Shown piece by piece: positions 27,164 through 35,184 of a stretch of 64,000 bases of DNA (positions within the stretch are counted from its first letter, which is position 1; each line of letters begins with the position of its first letter). A model generated the notes under the pieces. It had not been told where the DNA came from. It ran no database searches and saw only the letters and a list, made by a program, of their open reading frames with translations. The DNA comes from Actinomadura luteofluorescens (GTDB lineage: Bacteria; Actinomycetota; Actinomycetes; Streptosporangiales; Streptosporangiaceae). The DNA lies in contig NZ_JACCBA010000001.1 of assembly GCF_013409365.1 (NCBI RefSeq), positions 1,488,001 to 1,552,000 on the forward strand, read 5' to 3'. Made by a program: the position numbers and the translations under genes.

Positions 27164-27197
27164 GGGCGTTCTCCTTCTCGGGCTGGCACCTGGAAGT

Positions 27198-27809
27198 ATG
27201 CCGTCCGTGCCGCAGTCCGCCATGCCCTCCCCCGCTGGGCCCCGCCCCAGCGTGACCTACCCCGCGCTCGCCGCGCGGCTGCTCGCGCTGCCGCCGTCCT
27301 GCGGCCCGGTGCGGATCGTCGCGGTCGACGGCCCGAGCGGCGCGGGCAAGTCCACGTTCGCGGACCACCTCGCGGAGGTCCTGGTCGGCGCCCCGGTCGT
27401 CCGGTCGGACGACTTCCGGGTGCCGTGGGACGCCGACCCGCTCACCTGGTGGGAGCCCCTGCGCCACGCGGTGCTCGACCCGCTCCGGGACGGGCGCCCC
27501 GCCGTGCTGCGCCGCTACGACTGGCACCGCGACCGCTACGGCCCCGAGGAGCGCGTCCCGCCCGCACCCGTCCTGATCATCGAGGGCGTCGGCTCCGCCT
27601 GGGCGAAGTCGCCCGCCGCCTACCGGATCTGGATCGACGCACCGTACGACCTGCGCCGCGCCCGCGCCCTCGACCGGGACGGCCCCGAATACACCGGAGC
27701 CTGGGAGGACTGGGCCGTCCGCGAGCAGGCCCACTTCGCCGCCGACGCCACCCTCGACCGCTGCGACCTCCTCGTGGACGGCACCACCTTCACCCCGCAC
27801 CGCCTCTAG
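27198..27809 (+). CDS. uridine kinase-like P-loop protein
   Basis: About 203 residues. A P-loop kinase with Walker A AVDGPSGAGKSTFADHL, an RSDDFRVPWD segment and a VLIIEGVGSAW strand, the order found in uridine kinase/phosphoribulokinase-like proteins. The first ATG (27198) has little ribosome site; ATG 27222 or GTG 27252 may be the real start. Whether uridine is the substrate is not known. It ends in the perfect palindrome at 27803-27836 that it shares with the converging phospholipase D-like gene. Confidence 0.75.
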   Translation: MPSVPQSAMPSPAGPRPSVTYPALAARLLALPPSCGPVRIVAVDGPSGAGKSTFADHLAEVLVGAPVVRSDDFRVPWDADPLTWWEPLRHAVLDPLRDGRPAVLRRYDWHRDRYGPEERVPPAPVLIIEGVGSAWAKSPAAYRIWIDAPYDLRRARALDRDGPEYTGAWEDWAVREQAHFAADATLDRCDLLVDGTTFTPHRL

Positions 27810-27836
27810 GCCCGCCCCGCGGGGCGGGCCTAGAGG
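27803..27836. terminator. 34-bp perfect palindrome, bidirectional terminator
   Basis: Arms CCTCTAGGCCCGCCCCG and its exact complement meet with no spacer, giving a very stable GC hairpin. It contains the TAG stop of the plus-strand kinase (27807-27809) and the TAG stop of the minus-strand cardiolipin synthase-like gene (27830-27832). It probably ends transcription from both sides. There is no U-tract, as is common in actinomycetes. Confidence 0.8.
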
Positions 27837-29056
27837 AAGCGGCGGATCGGCGTGATCGACATCTCCTTGGCGCGCTGCGTCACGGAGCGCCGGGCCCACC
27901 GCGCGTGATCGACCCGCTCGCTGCGGGCGAGGTCCTCGTCGAAATGGGCGTCCAGGGTCGCGGTCAGCCCCTGGTCGATCACGGCGAGCATGACCTCCTC
28001 GTCGTGGTCCATCGAGCGCCGGTTGAAGTTCGTGGACCCGATGAGCGAGACCATTCCGTCCATGGTGAGGATTTTCGTGTGCAGCATCGCGGGCTGGAAC
28101 TGGTGAATGCGAACTCCGCACTTCAGAAGATCCTCGTAATGGCGCTGGCTCGCCAGCCGGCTCACCCGCTTGTCGGCGTGCGGGCCGGGGAGGAGCATCT
28201 CCACCTCGACGCCGCGGGCGACGGTCTCGCACAACAGATTGACGAAATAGTCGTCGGGCGCGAAATAGGCGGAGGCCAGCCGCAGCCGGTTCTCGGCGAG
28301 CTGGAGGACGACGCGCAGGAGGGTCTGCATGTCCTGCCAGCCGACGCTGGCCGACCCCCGCACCACCTGCACCACGGCGTCCCCGGCCGGTTCGTGGCCG
28401 ACGAAACGGTCGCGGTCGTCGAACAGCATGTCGTGGCACTCGGCCCAGTTCTGCGCGAAAGCGGCGGCGACCCCGTCCACCGCGGGCCCGCGGACCTCGA
28501 AATGGCTGTCGCGCCACTCGCTCTCGTCGCGGGCGTCACCGCACCATTCCTCCGCGATGCCGACACCGCCGGTGAAGGCCACCTGCTCGTCCACCACCAG
28601 CACCTTGCGGTGGCAGCGGTGGTTCTGCTTGAACGGCGACACGTAGACGGGCTTGCGGAACCAGGCGACCGTCACTCCGGCCTCCTCCATCCGCTCCACC
28701 AGGTCTTTCTCGATCTGCCAGGCGCCGATGCCGTCCAGGAGCAACCGGACCCGCACCCCGTCGCGGGCGCGCTCCGACAACGCGTCGGCGAACCGGTGCG
28801 CGATGTCACCGCGCCAGTACACGTAGGTCATCATGTCGATGGTGCTCCGCGCCCCGGCGATCTCGTCCAGCATCCGGGGGAAGATCTCGTCCCCGTTGCG
28901 CAGGGGCGTCACGGCGTTGCCCTCCGTCGCCGCCACGCCGATCAACCGCTCCAGAGCGCGGCGGATCCGGTGCGCGCGTTCGTCGGACGGGGCGTCGGAC
29001 GCAGAGGAGAGCAGGTCGTCTCCGGGGGGCGTCGGCTCCTGCTGCGACACGGTCAT
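27830..29056 (-). CDS. phospholipase D-like protein, cardiolipin synthase type
   Basis: 408 residues; ATG 29056 is preceded by AAGGAGAAG. Two HKD half-sites are visible: HRKVLVVDEQVAFTGGVGIAEEW near residue 135, read as HxK then D, and HTKILTMDGMVSLIGSTNFN near residue 325. Together they form one active site that transfers phosphatidyl groups. No clear membrane helix is seen at the N-terminus, unlike classical ClsA, so it matches the soluble ClsB/ClsC-like or general PLD group. A role in cardiolipin formation is an inference. Confidence 0.85.
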   Translation of the reverse strand: MTVSQQEPTPPGDDLLSSASDAPSDERAHRIRRALERLIGVAATEGNAVTPLRNGDEIFPRMLDEIAGARSTIDMMTYVYWRGDIAHRFADALSERARDGVRVRLLLDGIGAWQIEKDLVERMEEAGVTVAWFRKPVYVSPFKQNHRCHRKVLVVDEQVAFTGGVGIAEEWCGDARDESEWRDSHFEVRGPAVDGVAAAFAQNWAECHDMLFDDRDRFVGHEPAGDAVVQVVRGSASVGWQDMQTLLRVVLQLAENRLRLASAYFAPDDYFVNLLCETVARGVEVEMLLPGPHADKRVSRLASQRHYEDLLKCGVRIHQFQPAMLHTKILTMDGMVSLIGSTNFNRRSMDHDEEVMLAVIDQGLTATLDAHFDEDLARSERVDHARWARRSVTQRAKEMSITPIRRFL

Positions 29057-29484
29057 CTGCTGTCTTCTCCTTAAACCAAGGCCGGCGATCGAGGGGGCTC
29101 GTGCCGCAACACCGAAAGCACGAAATGATCGCCGCTCGGCGGGGATGCGTCCCCCCGGATACGCGTTTCATGCCGCCGCGCCGCGAGGTGAGAGCAAATC
29201 GACATCATTTCCCACCACACAATGCACGCATGCGGACACCGAGCGTACCTCCACCCGACAGTGGTCCTTACCAGGCCCGGAAAATGCGCCCCGCAGCGAA
29301 GACCAGCCGAAATCTAGATCGAAATGCCGGTCGGGCATACACCCCGGGCACGGCCGCACGACTTCTGCCTCGCCGTCGAAGATCTCGACCCGGCTGCGCG
29401 ACCTGGGCGTGGCGTCGGACGGCGGACCCGCGGCGGGCCGGGCGGGGTGGGAACGCGTCCGGGGGGTGCGGCGAAGGGTCGGTG
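29057..29484. other. intergenic region between PLD-like gene and ECF sigma gene
   Basis: About 430 bases without a supported gene. The part at 29170-29330 is lower in G+C than its surroundings and probably holds the promoters of the two divergent genes. At 29361-29389 there is a fragment matching the VOC gene at 31520-31548: 17 identical bases (ACTTCTGCCTCGCCGTC), then AGATCTCGAC, then a CTGCGCGACC stretch. It looks like the relic of a second VOC gene. Confidence 0.45.
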
Positions 29485-30102
29485 ATGATCGACCACCTCA
29501 GTCAGGGGAACGCTGATGGAGACACGAACGTGACCGCTGACGTCGACCGGCAGCAAGCGGACGCGGAGCTCGTCGCCCGGTTCCGGCGGGATCCGGACGA
29601 GTTCACCGCCGTCTACGACCGGTACTTCCGCGATGTGTACCGGTACGCGGTCGGACGGCTGGACGTGCAGGCAGGCGAGGACATCGCCGCGGAGACGTTC
29701 TGCGTGGCCTTCGCGCAGCGGGATCGCTTCGACCTGTCACGGGGCGGCCTGCGGCCGTGGCTGTTCGGCATCGCCACGAATCTGGTGGCGCGGCACCGCC
29801 GCAAGGAGGCCCGCCACTACAAGGCACTGATGCGGGCGGGCACGGTGCCCTCCGCCGAGGGCCCCGAGAGCCGTGTCGTCGCCTCGCTGGCGGCGCGGGG
29901 CCTGCAGCCACAGCTCCTCAAGGCCCTCACCAGGCTGAACCGGGGCGAGCGTGACGTCGTCCTGCTCATCGCCCTCGGCCAGCTCAGCCATGAGGAGGTG
30001 GCCCGGACCCTCGGCGTAGCCGACGGCACGGTCCGCTCCCGGCTCAGCCGGGCCCGCAGGAAGTTCCAGCAGCTGATCAACAGGGAGGAACTCGATGGAT
30101 GA
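29485..30102 (+). CDS. ECF-type RNA polymerase sigma factor
   Basis: 205 residues from ATG 29485; GTG 29530 with GGAG upstream is a good alternative and would give 190 residues. Region 2 is seen in FRRDPDEFTAVYDRYFRDVYRYAVGRL (read in parts) and AETFCVAFAQRDRFD. Region 4 is the helix-turn-helix in GQLSHEEVARTLGVADGTVRSRLSRAR (parts). Its 3' end overlaps the next gene by eight bases. That partner has the layout of a membrane-anchored regulatory or sensor protein, as usual for this ECF group. Confidence 0.9.
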   Translation: MIDHLSQGNADGDTNVTADVDRQQADAELVARFRRDPDEFTAVYDRYFRDVYRYAVGRLDVQAGEDIAAETFCVAFAQRDRFDLSRGGLRPWLFGIATNLVARHRRKEARHYKALMRAGTVPSAEGPESRVVASLAARGLQPQLLKALTRLNRGERDVVLLIALGQLSHEEVARTLGVADGTVRSRLSRARRKFQQLINREELDG

Positions 30103-30961
30103 CCTGCAGCTTCTCGAGGCCGCGCTGACCAAGCCCGAGCCGTCGGCCGAGACGCTCGACCGCCGCCGGCACCAGCTCCAGAACACCATGCGCGGCCCCG
30201 CCCGCACGCACCGGTCGCGCCGCCCGATGCTCGCGATCGGAGCGACCGCCGCCGCGGGCACCGTGGCCGTCGCCGTCGCCGCCACGGGCGCGCTGGCCCC
30301 GGGCTCGGCGCACAAGGACCGCACGACCACGGCCGAGATGTCGGGCTCGCAGGTCCTTCTCGTCGCGGCCACCACCGCGGAGACGAAGCCGGCGGCCTCG
30401 GGCACCTACTGGCACGTCAAGAACGTCGGCGCGACCGGCACCGCCCAGACGTTCGAGAGCTGGACGACGACCGACGGCCGCAGATGGGTCCGCGTCCAGG
30501 GAGGGGCGGTCACCGAGCTCCCCGGGCGGCACCCCATCACGGTGCGCCGGACCCGCCTCCGGATGGAGCAGGTCGCGAAGCTGCCGGCCTCCCCCTCCGC
30601 CCTGAAGGCGAGGCTGCTGGGCAGCGCGACCGTTCCGGCCAAGGACTCCAAGGACCCGGCCGTGAGGGAGACCCTCACGATCATGCTCCTGGAGAACCTG
30701 CTCTCCGAGGTCCCGGCCCCGCCCAAGGTCCGCGCCGCGGCCCTCCGCGCCCTCGCCTCCCTGCCCGACGTCAAGAACCTGGGCAGGGTCCCCGGCGGGC
30801 AGAGCCTGCAGTTCTCAGGCCAGGGCGGCGGGACGAAGCTGGTGGTCGACCCGAAGACCTCCGCGGTGAGCGGCGAAGGTTACGCCGACATCAACGGGAG
30901 GCAGGAGTCGATGGGGCAGACCACCATCACGGCAGCCTGGACCAACGAGCCGCCCCGATAA
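30095..30961 (+). CDS. CU044_5270 family protein, partner of the ECF sigma factor
   Basis: 288 residues. A short cytoplasmic N-terminus (about 45 residues, DDLQLLEAALTKPEPSAE) precedes one hydrophobic segment near residues 48-70 and an extracytoplasmic domain with a GTYWHVKNVG motif and an ETLTIMLLENLLSEVPAPP segment. The pattern matches the actinobacterial CU044_5270 group that follows ECF sigma genes. It may act as an anti-sigma factor or as a target; no zinc HxxxCxxC motif is present. The overlap with the sigma gene implies coupling. Confidence 0.75.
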   Translation: MDDLQLLEAALTKPEPSAETLDRRRHQLQNTMRGPARTHRSRRPMLAIGATAAAGTVAVAVAATGALAPGSAHKDRTTTAEMSGSQVLLVAATTAETKPAASGTYWHVKNVGATGTAQTFESWTTTDGRRWVRVQGGAVTELPGRHPITVRRTRLRMEQVAKLPASPSALKARLLGSATVPAKDSKDPAVRETLTIMLLENLLSEVPAPPKVRAAALRALASLPDVKNLGRVPGGQSLQFSGQGGGTKLVVDPKTSAVSGEGYADINGRQESMGQTTITAAWTNEPPR

Positions 30962-31275
30962 CCGGCCTCCCACGAACGACGGCCACCGCTGCGGACACCT
31001 GGGCGTCTCAGACCCAGCCGACCAGCGGTGGCCGCGCCGGCGTTCCCGAGGGGGCGCCCAGCAGCGCCGCCCAGCCGGCGGGCGCGTCCGCTCGGTAGTC
31101 CCGCCTCCGCCGGAGCGATGCGGTCGCGCCGCACGCGCGGGGTGGCGCCCAAGGCCGCGTCCTCGGTGGCCATGCGGCCGATTCTCGCCGGTCACGCCCG
31201 GTCGAGGGTGGTACCCGTGTTCCTACCGTCGATCCGTCTCTTGAAGGGGGCCGCGCCGTCGGCGAAGTTGATCGC
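30962..31275. other. intergenic region, nothing recognised
   Basis: Some 310 bases between the sigma partner gene and the VOC gene. Weak open frames on both strands have no family character. No clear hairpin, operator or RNA element was recognised. Confidence 0.4.
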
Positions 31276-31710
31276 ATGAGCATCGCCTTCTCCCATGACC
31301 ACATCGGCCTCAGCGTGACCTCTGAGGACCTCGAACCCACCATCGACTGGTACTGCCGGACGCTCGGCTTCACCGTCGAACGGCGATTCGACACCCACGG
31401 CATGATCTTCGCGTTCCTCATCTGCGGTGACGTGAGAATCGAGCTGATGGCGACCGCGTCCAAGCGCCAGGCGCCGACCGGCGACATCCTGTCGAGCATG
31501 GACCCGGCGCGCGTGCACCACTTCTGCCTCGCCGTCACAGATCTCGACGCTGCCGTTTCCGAGCTGCGCGACCGGGGCGTGAACCTGATCGGCGGCCCGA
31601 TGGCCGTGGCGGAGATCGGTCAGCGCGTCGCGTTCATCACCGACAACCTCGGCAACATCATCGAACTCGCCGAACCCGGCACCCGCCCCTCGGACCCCCG
31701 CCAGACCTGA
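31276..31710 (+). CDS. VOC-family protein (glyoxalase/dioxygenase superfamily)
   Basis: 144 residues with two beta-alpha-beta-beta-beta modules. Potential metal ligands are His9 in DHIGLSV, Glu in VRIELMA, His in VHHFCLAV and Glu in NIIELAE, the usual VOC positions. LDWY-like TIDWYCRTLGF and the FITDNLGN segment fit a lyase such as lactoylglutathione lyase or methylmalonyl-CoA epimerase-like enzymes. Substrate unknown. A relic of a similar gene lies at about 29361. Confidence 0.85.
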   Translation: MSIAFSHDHIGLSVTSEDLEPTIDWYCRTLGFTVERRFDTHGMIFAFLICGDVRIELMATASKRQAPTGDILSSMDPARVHHFCLAVTDLDAAVSELRDRGVNLIGGPMAVAEIGQRVAFITDNLGNIIELAEPGTRPSDPRQT

Positions 31711-31743
31711 CCGGGCCACCGCCCCATACGCCATGATCTGCAC

Positions 31744-32244
31744 GTGACCAACGAGCAGATCGCCTGGGACCGGTGGCTCACCGGCCTCCCGGCGCAGCAG
31801 CGCACCGCCGCGACCGGGCTGCGGGACCGCTTCGCCCGGCTCGGTGCCCCAGGGCCGGGCGAGTGGGCCCGGTCGGAGGTCTCCGAAGACATCCCCCAGA
31901 TGGCACGCTTCCTCCTGCTCCGCCGGCTGTGGGACGAAGCCGTCAACGGCTGGGGCGATCCGGGCGCGGTGGAGAACATCCCGGCGGCGGCCCGCCTGCT
32001 CACCGCCGGAGCGAACCGCGACGACATCGTGCTCGCCATGCGAACCGCCGCGTTCGAGGCGGTCTTCGCCACACTGCTCGCGATCGACGAAGGCGGCCCG
32101 ATCACCGCGGACGACCAGCCACTCCCGGGCTGGCGTCTTCACGAGACCGACTCCACTGCTCAAGACACCGGCCGACGCCTGGGCGGCCTCCACGAAAGCC
32201 TCCGCGAAACAGCCCCATCCGAACGCGACGCTCAAGACCTATGA
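31744..32244 (+). CDS. hypothetical protein, first of a three-gene overlapping cassette
   Basis: 166 residues, GTG start. Not recognised. The sequence is soluble, helix-rich and acidic (RWLTGLPAQQRTAATGLRDRF, FLLLRRLWDEAVNGWGDPG), with no signal or membrane segment. The stop overlaps the ATG of the next gene by four bases, so it is coupled to it. The cassette has no homologue in the rest of the window. Confidence 0.6.
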   Translation: MTNEQIAWDRWLTGLPAQQRTAATGLRDRFARLGAPGPGEWARSEVSEDIPQMARFLLLRRLWDEAVNGWGDPGAVENIPAAARLLTAGANRDDIVLAMRTAAFEAVFATLLAIDEGGPITADDQPLPGWRLHETDSTAQDTGRRLGGLHESLRETAPSERDAQDL

Positions 32245-32450
32245 GCCTGGCATGCCCCGCCGAGGTCCGCGCGCCGGAGTTCAACGACAAGCGCACCGGC
32301 CCTGCGTCGGCCATGGCGTTCAAGCTGACCGAGTGGGCCCAGGCCCGCCGGCGCGCGGTGAACGCTCCCCGCCTGGTCGCCGCCGTCGGCGCCGGGGCTC
32401 GCTTCGAACACGGCCGGCTTGTCGAGCGTCCCGAAGGAGCGGCCGCGTGA
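32241..32450 (+). CDS. 69-residue small protein, possible captured transposase tail
   Basis: Starts with an ATG in the ATGA overlap with the preceding stop, and ends in a GTGA overlap with the next start. The segment AMAFKLTEWAQARRRAVNAP plus FEHGRLVERPE resembles, from memory, the C-terminal tail of IS256-like transposases of actinomycetes. A fragment of a mobile element may therefore have become the middle gene of a coupled cassette. Alternatively it is a genuine small gene that only resembles it. The start of the next gene's ribosome site (GAAGGAGC) lies inside it. Confidence 0.45.
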   Translation: MSLACPAEVRAPEFNDKRTGPASAMAFKLTEWAQARRRAVNAPRLVAAVGAGARFEHGRLVERPEGAAA

Positions 32451-32917
32451 GCAGCCCCACTGACGGCCCCGCCGAGCCGGACGAGCACCACCGCTACGCC
32501 TGCCACCTGCAGGCCCTGGCCAACGTGGACGCCGACGATGAGCCCACGTTGGTGAACGAGATCCTGCAGGATCCCGACCAGGTGATGGCAGAGTCCGCAG
32601 TGGCCCGCCACATCGACGACCGGGCACGCCTCCTGCTGACCGACGAACGGTTTCCTGGCTGGGCCCACACCATGACCGGCGTCATCGGTGAGCGGGACTT
32701 CCTCACCCGCCGCCTTACCGAATGGACGCTGCTGGCAACTATCGCCCAGGACAAACCATGGGCACCCGCCCAAGTCACCGAGGCATCCGACTGGTTCCAG
32801 CGAAAGGCCGTCGAAGTCCTGACATCACCCGATGCCCTCGCCCTCCTTGCCGGCCAAGGAAGGACACGACGGGTTCGAGCGACAGCAGAGCGCCGTCAGG
32901 TGCGGCGATTGACGTAG
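32447..32917 (+). CDS. hypothetical protein, third of the overlapping cassette
   Basis: 156 residues from GTG 32447 with GAAGGAGC six bases upstream. Not recognised. Soluble, acidic N-terminal half (LANVDADDEPTLVNEILQDP) and a helical LTRRLTEWTLLATIAQDKPW segment. The last residues and the stop fall at the edge of the IS5-type relic starting at 32911, so the natural C-terminus may have been replaced by the insertion. Confidence 0.55.
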   Translation: MSSPTDGPAEPDEHHRYACHLQALANVDADDEPTLVNEILQDPDQVMAESAVARHIDDRARLLLTDERFPGWAHTMTGVIGERDFLTRRLTEWTLLATIAQDKPWAPAQVTEASDWFQRKAVEVLTSPDALALLAGQGRTRRVRATAERRQVRRLT

Positions 32918-33066
32918 CGCCACGCGGTGGTGATGGAGACGGCGAATCCGGCGCCCAACCCGGCTCAGGTCTCGCCCTTGCGCAGGTAGACCTGGGTCAT
33001 CAGAGCCTGCATTCCCGGGGGTAGGCACCGGCCCTTGCTGCCGAGGGCCTAGCGGTGGCGGCGGAC
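32911..33066 (-). pseudogene. relic of an IS5-type transposase gene
   Basis: The reverse complement aligns without gaps to 34418-34573 of the intact element's transposase region, with roughly nine of ten bases matching. It covers the N-terminal region ending in the TAWRYVN helix. A TAC to TGA change gives an in-frame stop after YLRKGET. Both ends are broken, so no function remains. Confidence 0.8.
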
Positions 33067-33179
33067 GGGACGGAAAACCCAGAACCCCCCTCGTGCCAGG
33101 GGTGGGAGCGCCCCGCAGGCTTGACATGCGGTGGGCCGCGTCCGGAAGAATCGGGAGCCGGCGGGGTTGATCATGATGT

Positions 33180-33662
33180 GTGGAGGCTTTCATCAACGAG
33201 TGGGCGCGGGAGTGGCTGCCTGTACACCTGGAGCGTATGGAGGACAACCTTCCGGATACGGTGACCTCTCGGGAGACCTGGCGGTGGCTCGCCCATCCGA
33301 ACCTGATCGACCACGTCGTGCGAGCTCCGGTCCCGGTCACGCCCGGGCGGATTGTGCATCATACTCAGACGTTCGGTCAGCTGTTCCTGATGGTCAGTTC
33401 CTTCCCGTCGGCGAACTTCCGGAAGATTCGCAAGAAACTGCTTCCGGAGGGTTACCTGGCGATGCTGGATCCGGTGATGCACTCGTCCGGTTTCTCCAGC
33501 GGCTCGGTAGACCTCGCGCATTGGCTGCTGTTCAAGGACGAGGACGGCAGCGCACTGGTGCTGCTCTGCTACCTGGCGGCCAACCGAGAGGCGATCCCGC
33601 TGCTGCCGTTGGAGTTGCTGTCCTCCAAAGAACGCCGCCAAGTCGGTTCTTACATCATCTGA
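33180..33662 (+). CDS. hypothetical protein
   Basis: 160 residues as read from GTG 33180; ATG 33238 is a second possible start. Not recognised. A mixed sequence with one moderately hydrophobic stretch (LAHWLLFKDEDGSALVLLCYLAA) but no obvious signal peptide. Base composition is lower in G+C than its neighbours and codon use looks less biased, which fits recent acquisition. It lies between two IS5-type relics. Confidence 0.5.
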   Translation: MEAFINEWAREWLPVHLERMEDNLPDTVTSRETWRWLAHPNLIDHVVRAPVPVTPGRIVHHTQTFGQLFLMVSSFPSANFRKIRKKLLPEGYLAMLDPVMHSSGFSSGSVDLAHWLLFKDEDGSALVLLCYLAANREAIPLLPLELLSSKERRQVGSYII

Positions 33663-34205
33663 TGCCATGAGGAGCGGGGCCTCCGATCCTCGTGACGGTT
33701 CCGGCGTCCGAGCGCGCTCGTAGTTCTGCAGGACGGCCAGAGGTAGGCCTTGTCGGCCAGGGTGAGGATGCCTGCCTTCTGCAGCGCGCGCCCTCGCACA
33801 GGCCTCCGAAACGATCAGCAGCGCATCGTCGAGAACGTGCAAATAGCCCCATTTGTAAACCGAGCCCCGGCCAGCGTCCGCGCCAACCCCACCGCCGCCA
33901 CCGCCGCCGAGGTCGATCTCACCCTGGACGATCTCGACCTGTCCGAGGAGGCGTTCGACGACAACGACGGTGGAGGCTGCACATCGTCCCGGCCCTGTCC
34001 TCGGCGTGCGGGGCCATGCGCGATCCCTGCGGAGGCAAGCGGGTCTGGGCCCGAATCATTCCTTAGGTACAACTGGCCTGAAATCTCAATGAATGGCGCA
34101 TTTCGACGCTCGGTCCAGGGGGGCGGAAAGGGCGGGGTTGCGTTCATGGAGGTGTTCGGGGGACGATGCTCCGAAACCCCGCCACGACCGTGTTCGGGTG
34201 GGTTC
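33663..34205. other. degenerate region with IS relic and a RiPP-like stretch
   Basis: No intact gene. At 33741-33776, minus strand, the bases encode LTLADKAY, matching the VLADKAYQGAG catalytic motif of the nearby transposase: a second IS5-type relic. At about 33903-34000, plus strand, the frame reads VDLTLDDLDLSEEAFDDND then GGGCTSSRPC, an acidic leader-like stretch followed by Gly, Cys, Thr and Ser, but it has no clean end. The rest, up to the interrupted AraC gene, shows nothing else recognisable apart from its upstream region. Confidence 0.4.
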
Positions 34206-34223
34206 ATGAAAGTGATCAGCACT
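34206..34223 (+). pseudogene. first six codons of the IS-interrupted AraC-family gene
   Basis: ATG AAA GTG ATC AGC ACT encodes MKVIST and runs directly into the left end of the IS5-family element. Joining 34223 to 35143 (dropping the element and one ACT copy) continues the frame as AEVPAVERFAFWHEVTSKVW, the expected N-terminus of this AraC subgroup. This is the detached 5' end of the gene at 35185-36117. Confidence 0.85.
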
Positions 34224-35139
34224 GAGCCTTTTTCAGCGGCAGTTCGATGTGCGCTGATCACAGCATGATCGCGGACGGTGTGGGCGGTGCCGGACGTCAA
34301 GAAACCCCTGGTAGGACGGTTGGTCTCTCACAACGTCCCGTCCCCACCAGAGGCCTCACATGCTTTTGTACCGTGCTTCGCTGCCGTTGTCGCGCCGGAC
34401 CCTGGCCTACGCCACCGGTGTCGTCCGCCGCCACCGCCAGGCCCTCGGCAGCAGGGGCCGGTGCCTGCCCCCGGGCATGCAGGCTCTGATGACCTTGGTC
34501 TACCTGCGCAAGGGCGAGACCTACGCCGAGCTGGGCGCCGGATTCGGCGTCTCCACCGCCACCGCGTGGCGCTACGTCAACGAGACCGTCGACCTTCTCG
34601 CCGCCCGAGCGCCCAAACTCGGTGCGGCGCTGGCCAGAGCGGTCAAAGCCGGGCTGCCTTACCTGGTGCTGGACGGCACGTTGGTCTCGATCGACAGGGT
34701 CGCCGCCGACCGGCCCTACTACTCGGGAAAACACCGCCGCCACGGCATGAACCTCCAGGTCATCGCCGCACCGGACGGGACCTTGCTGTGGGTGTCGGGA
34801 CCGCTGCGCGGCTCGGTCCACGACCTGACCGCGGCCCGGATCTGGGGCGTCGTCCGGGCACTGGCGGCCACCGGGCTGCTGGTGCTGGCCGACAAGGCCT
34901 ACCAGGGCGCCGGCGCGCACATCCTCACGCCCTACAAGGGACGCGACAAGCCCGAACCGCAAAAGGACGCCAACCGTGCACACGCCAAGCTCCGCGGCCC
35001 CGGCGAACGCGCGAATGCCCAGCTCAAGTCATGGCGAATCCTGCGGAAGCTGCGCTGCTGCCCCCACCGCGCCGGACGCCTCGCCAAGGCCATCCACACC
35101 CTGCAACTCCGCGAGACCGCAGCACGCTGAAAAAGGCTC
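34224..35139 (+). mobile_element. complete IS5-family insertion sequence, 916 bp
   Basis: Terminal inverted repeats GAGCCTTTTTCAGCG at 34224-34238 and its exact complement at 35125-35139 bound one transposase gene. The element is flanked by a 3-bp direct repeat ACT (34221-34223 and 35140-35142). The boundaries are confirmed by the interrupted AraC-family reading frame, which becomes continuous when the element and one ACT are removed. Perfect ends and an intact transposase suggest recent insertion and possible activity. Confidence 0.93.
34360..35130 (+). CDS. IS5-family transposase (DDE_Tnp_4-like)
   Basis: 256 residues. An N-terminal helix-turn-helix (LRKGETYAELGAGFGVSTATAWRYVNE, in parts) precedes the DDE catalytic domain. 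First Asp in LVLDGTLVSID, then GPLRGSVHDLTAARIWG, second Asp in VLADKAYQGAG, and Glu in RGPGERANAQLKSWRIL. This is a complete, single-frame enzyme. The stop codon overlaps the right terminal repeat. Two relics of close relatives lie at 32911-33066 and about 33741. Confidence 0.93.
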   Translation: MLLYRASLPLSRRTLAYATGVVRRHRQALGSRGRCLPPGMQALMTLVYLRKGETYAELGAGFGVSTATAWRYVNETVDLLAARAPKLGAALARAVKAGLPYLVLDGTLVSIDRVAADRPYYSGKHRRHGMNLQVIAAPDGTLLWVSGPLRGSVHDLTAARIWGVVRALAATGLLVLADKAYQGAGAHILTPYKGRDKPEPQKDANRAHAKLRGPGERANAQLKSWRILRKLRCCPHRAGRLAKAIHTLQLRETAAR

Positions 35140-35184
35140 ACTGCCGAGGTACCGGCGGTCGAGCGATTCGCCTTCTGGCACGAG

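Noticed and set aside
30962..31275. Small gene on the minus strand (about 97 codons, 30880-31173)
   Set aside because: It overlaps the well-supported CU044_5270-type gene, has no ribosome site of note and its sequence is Gly/Ala/Arg-biased.
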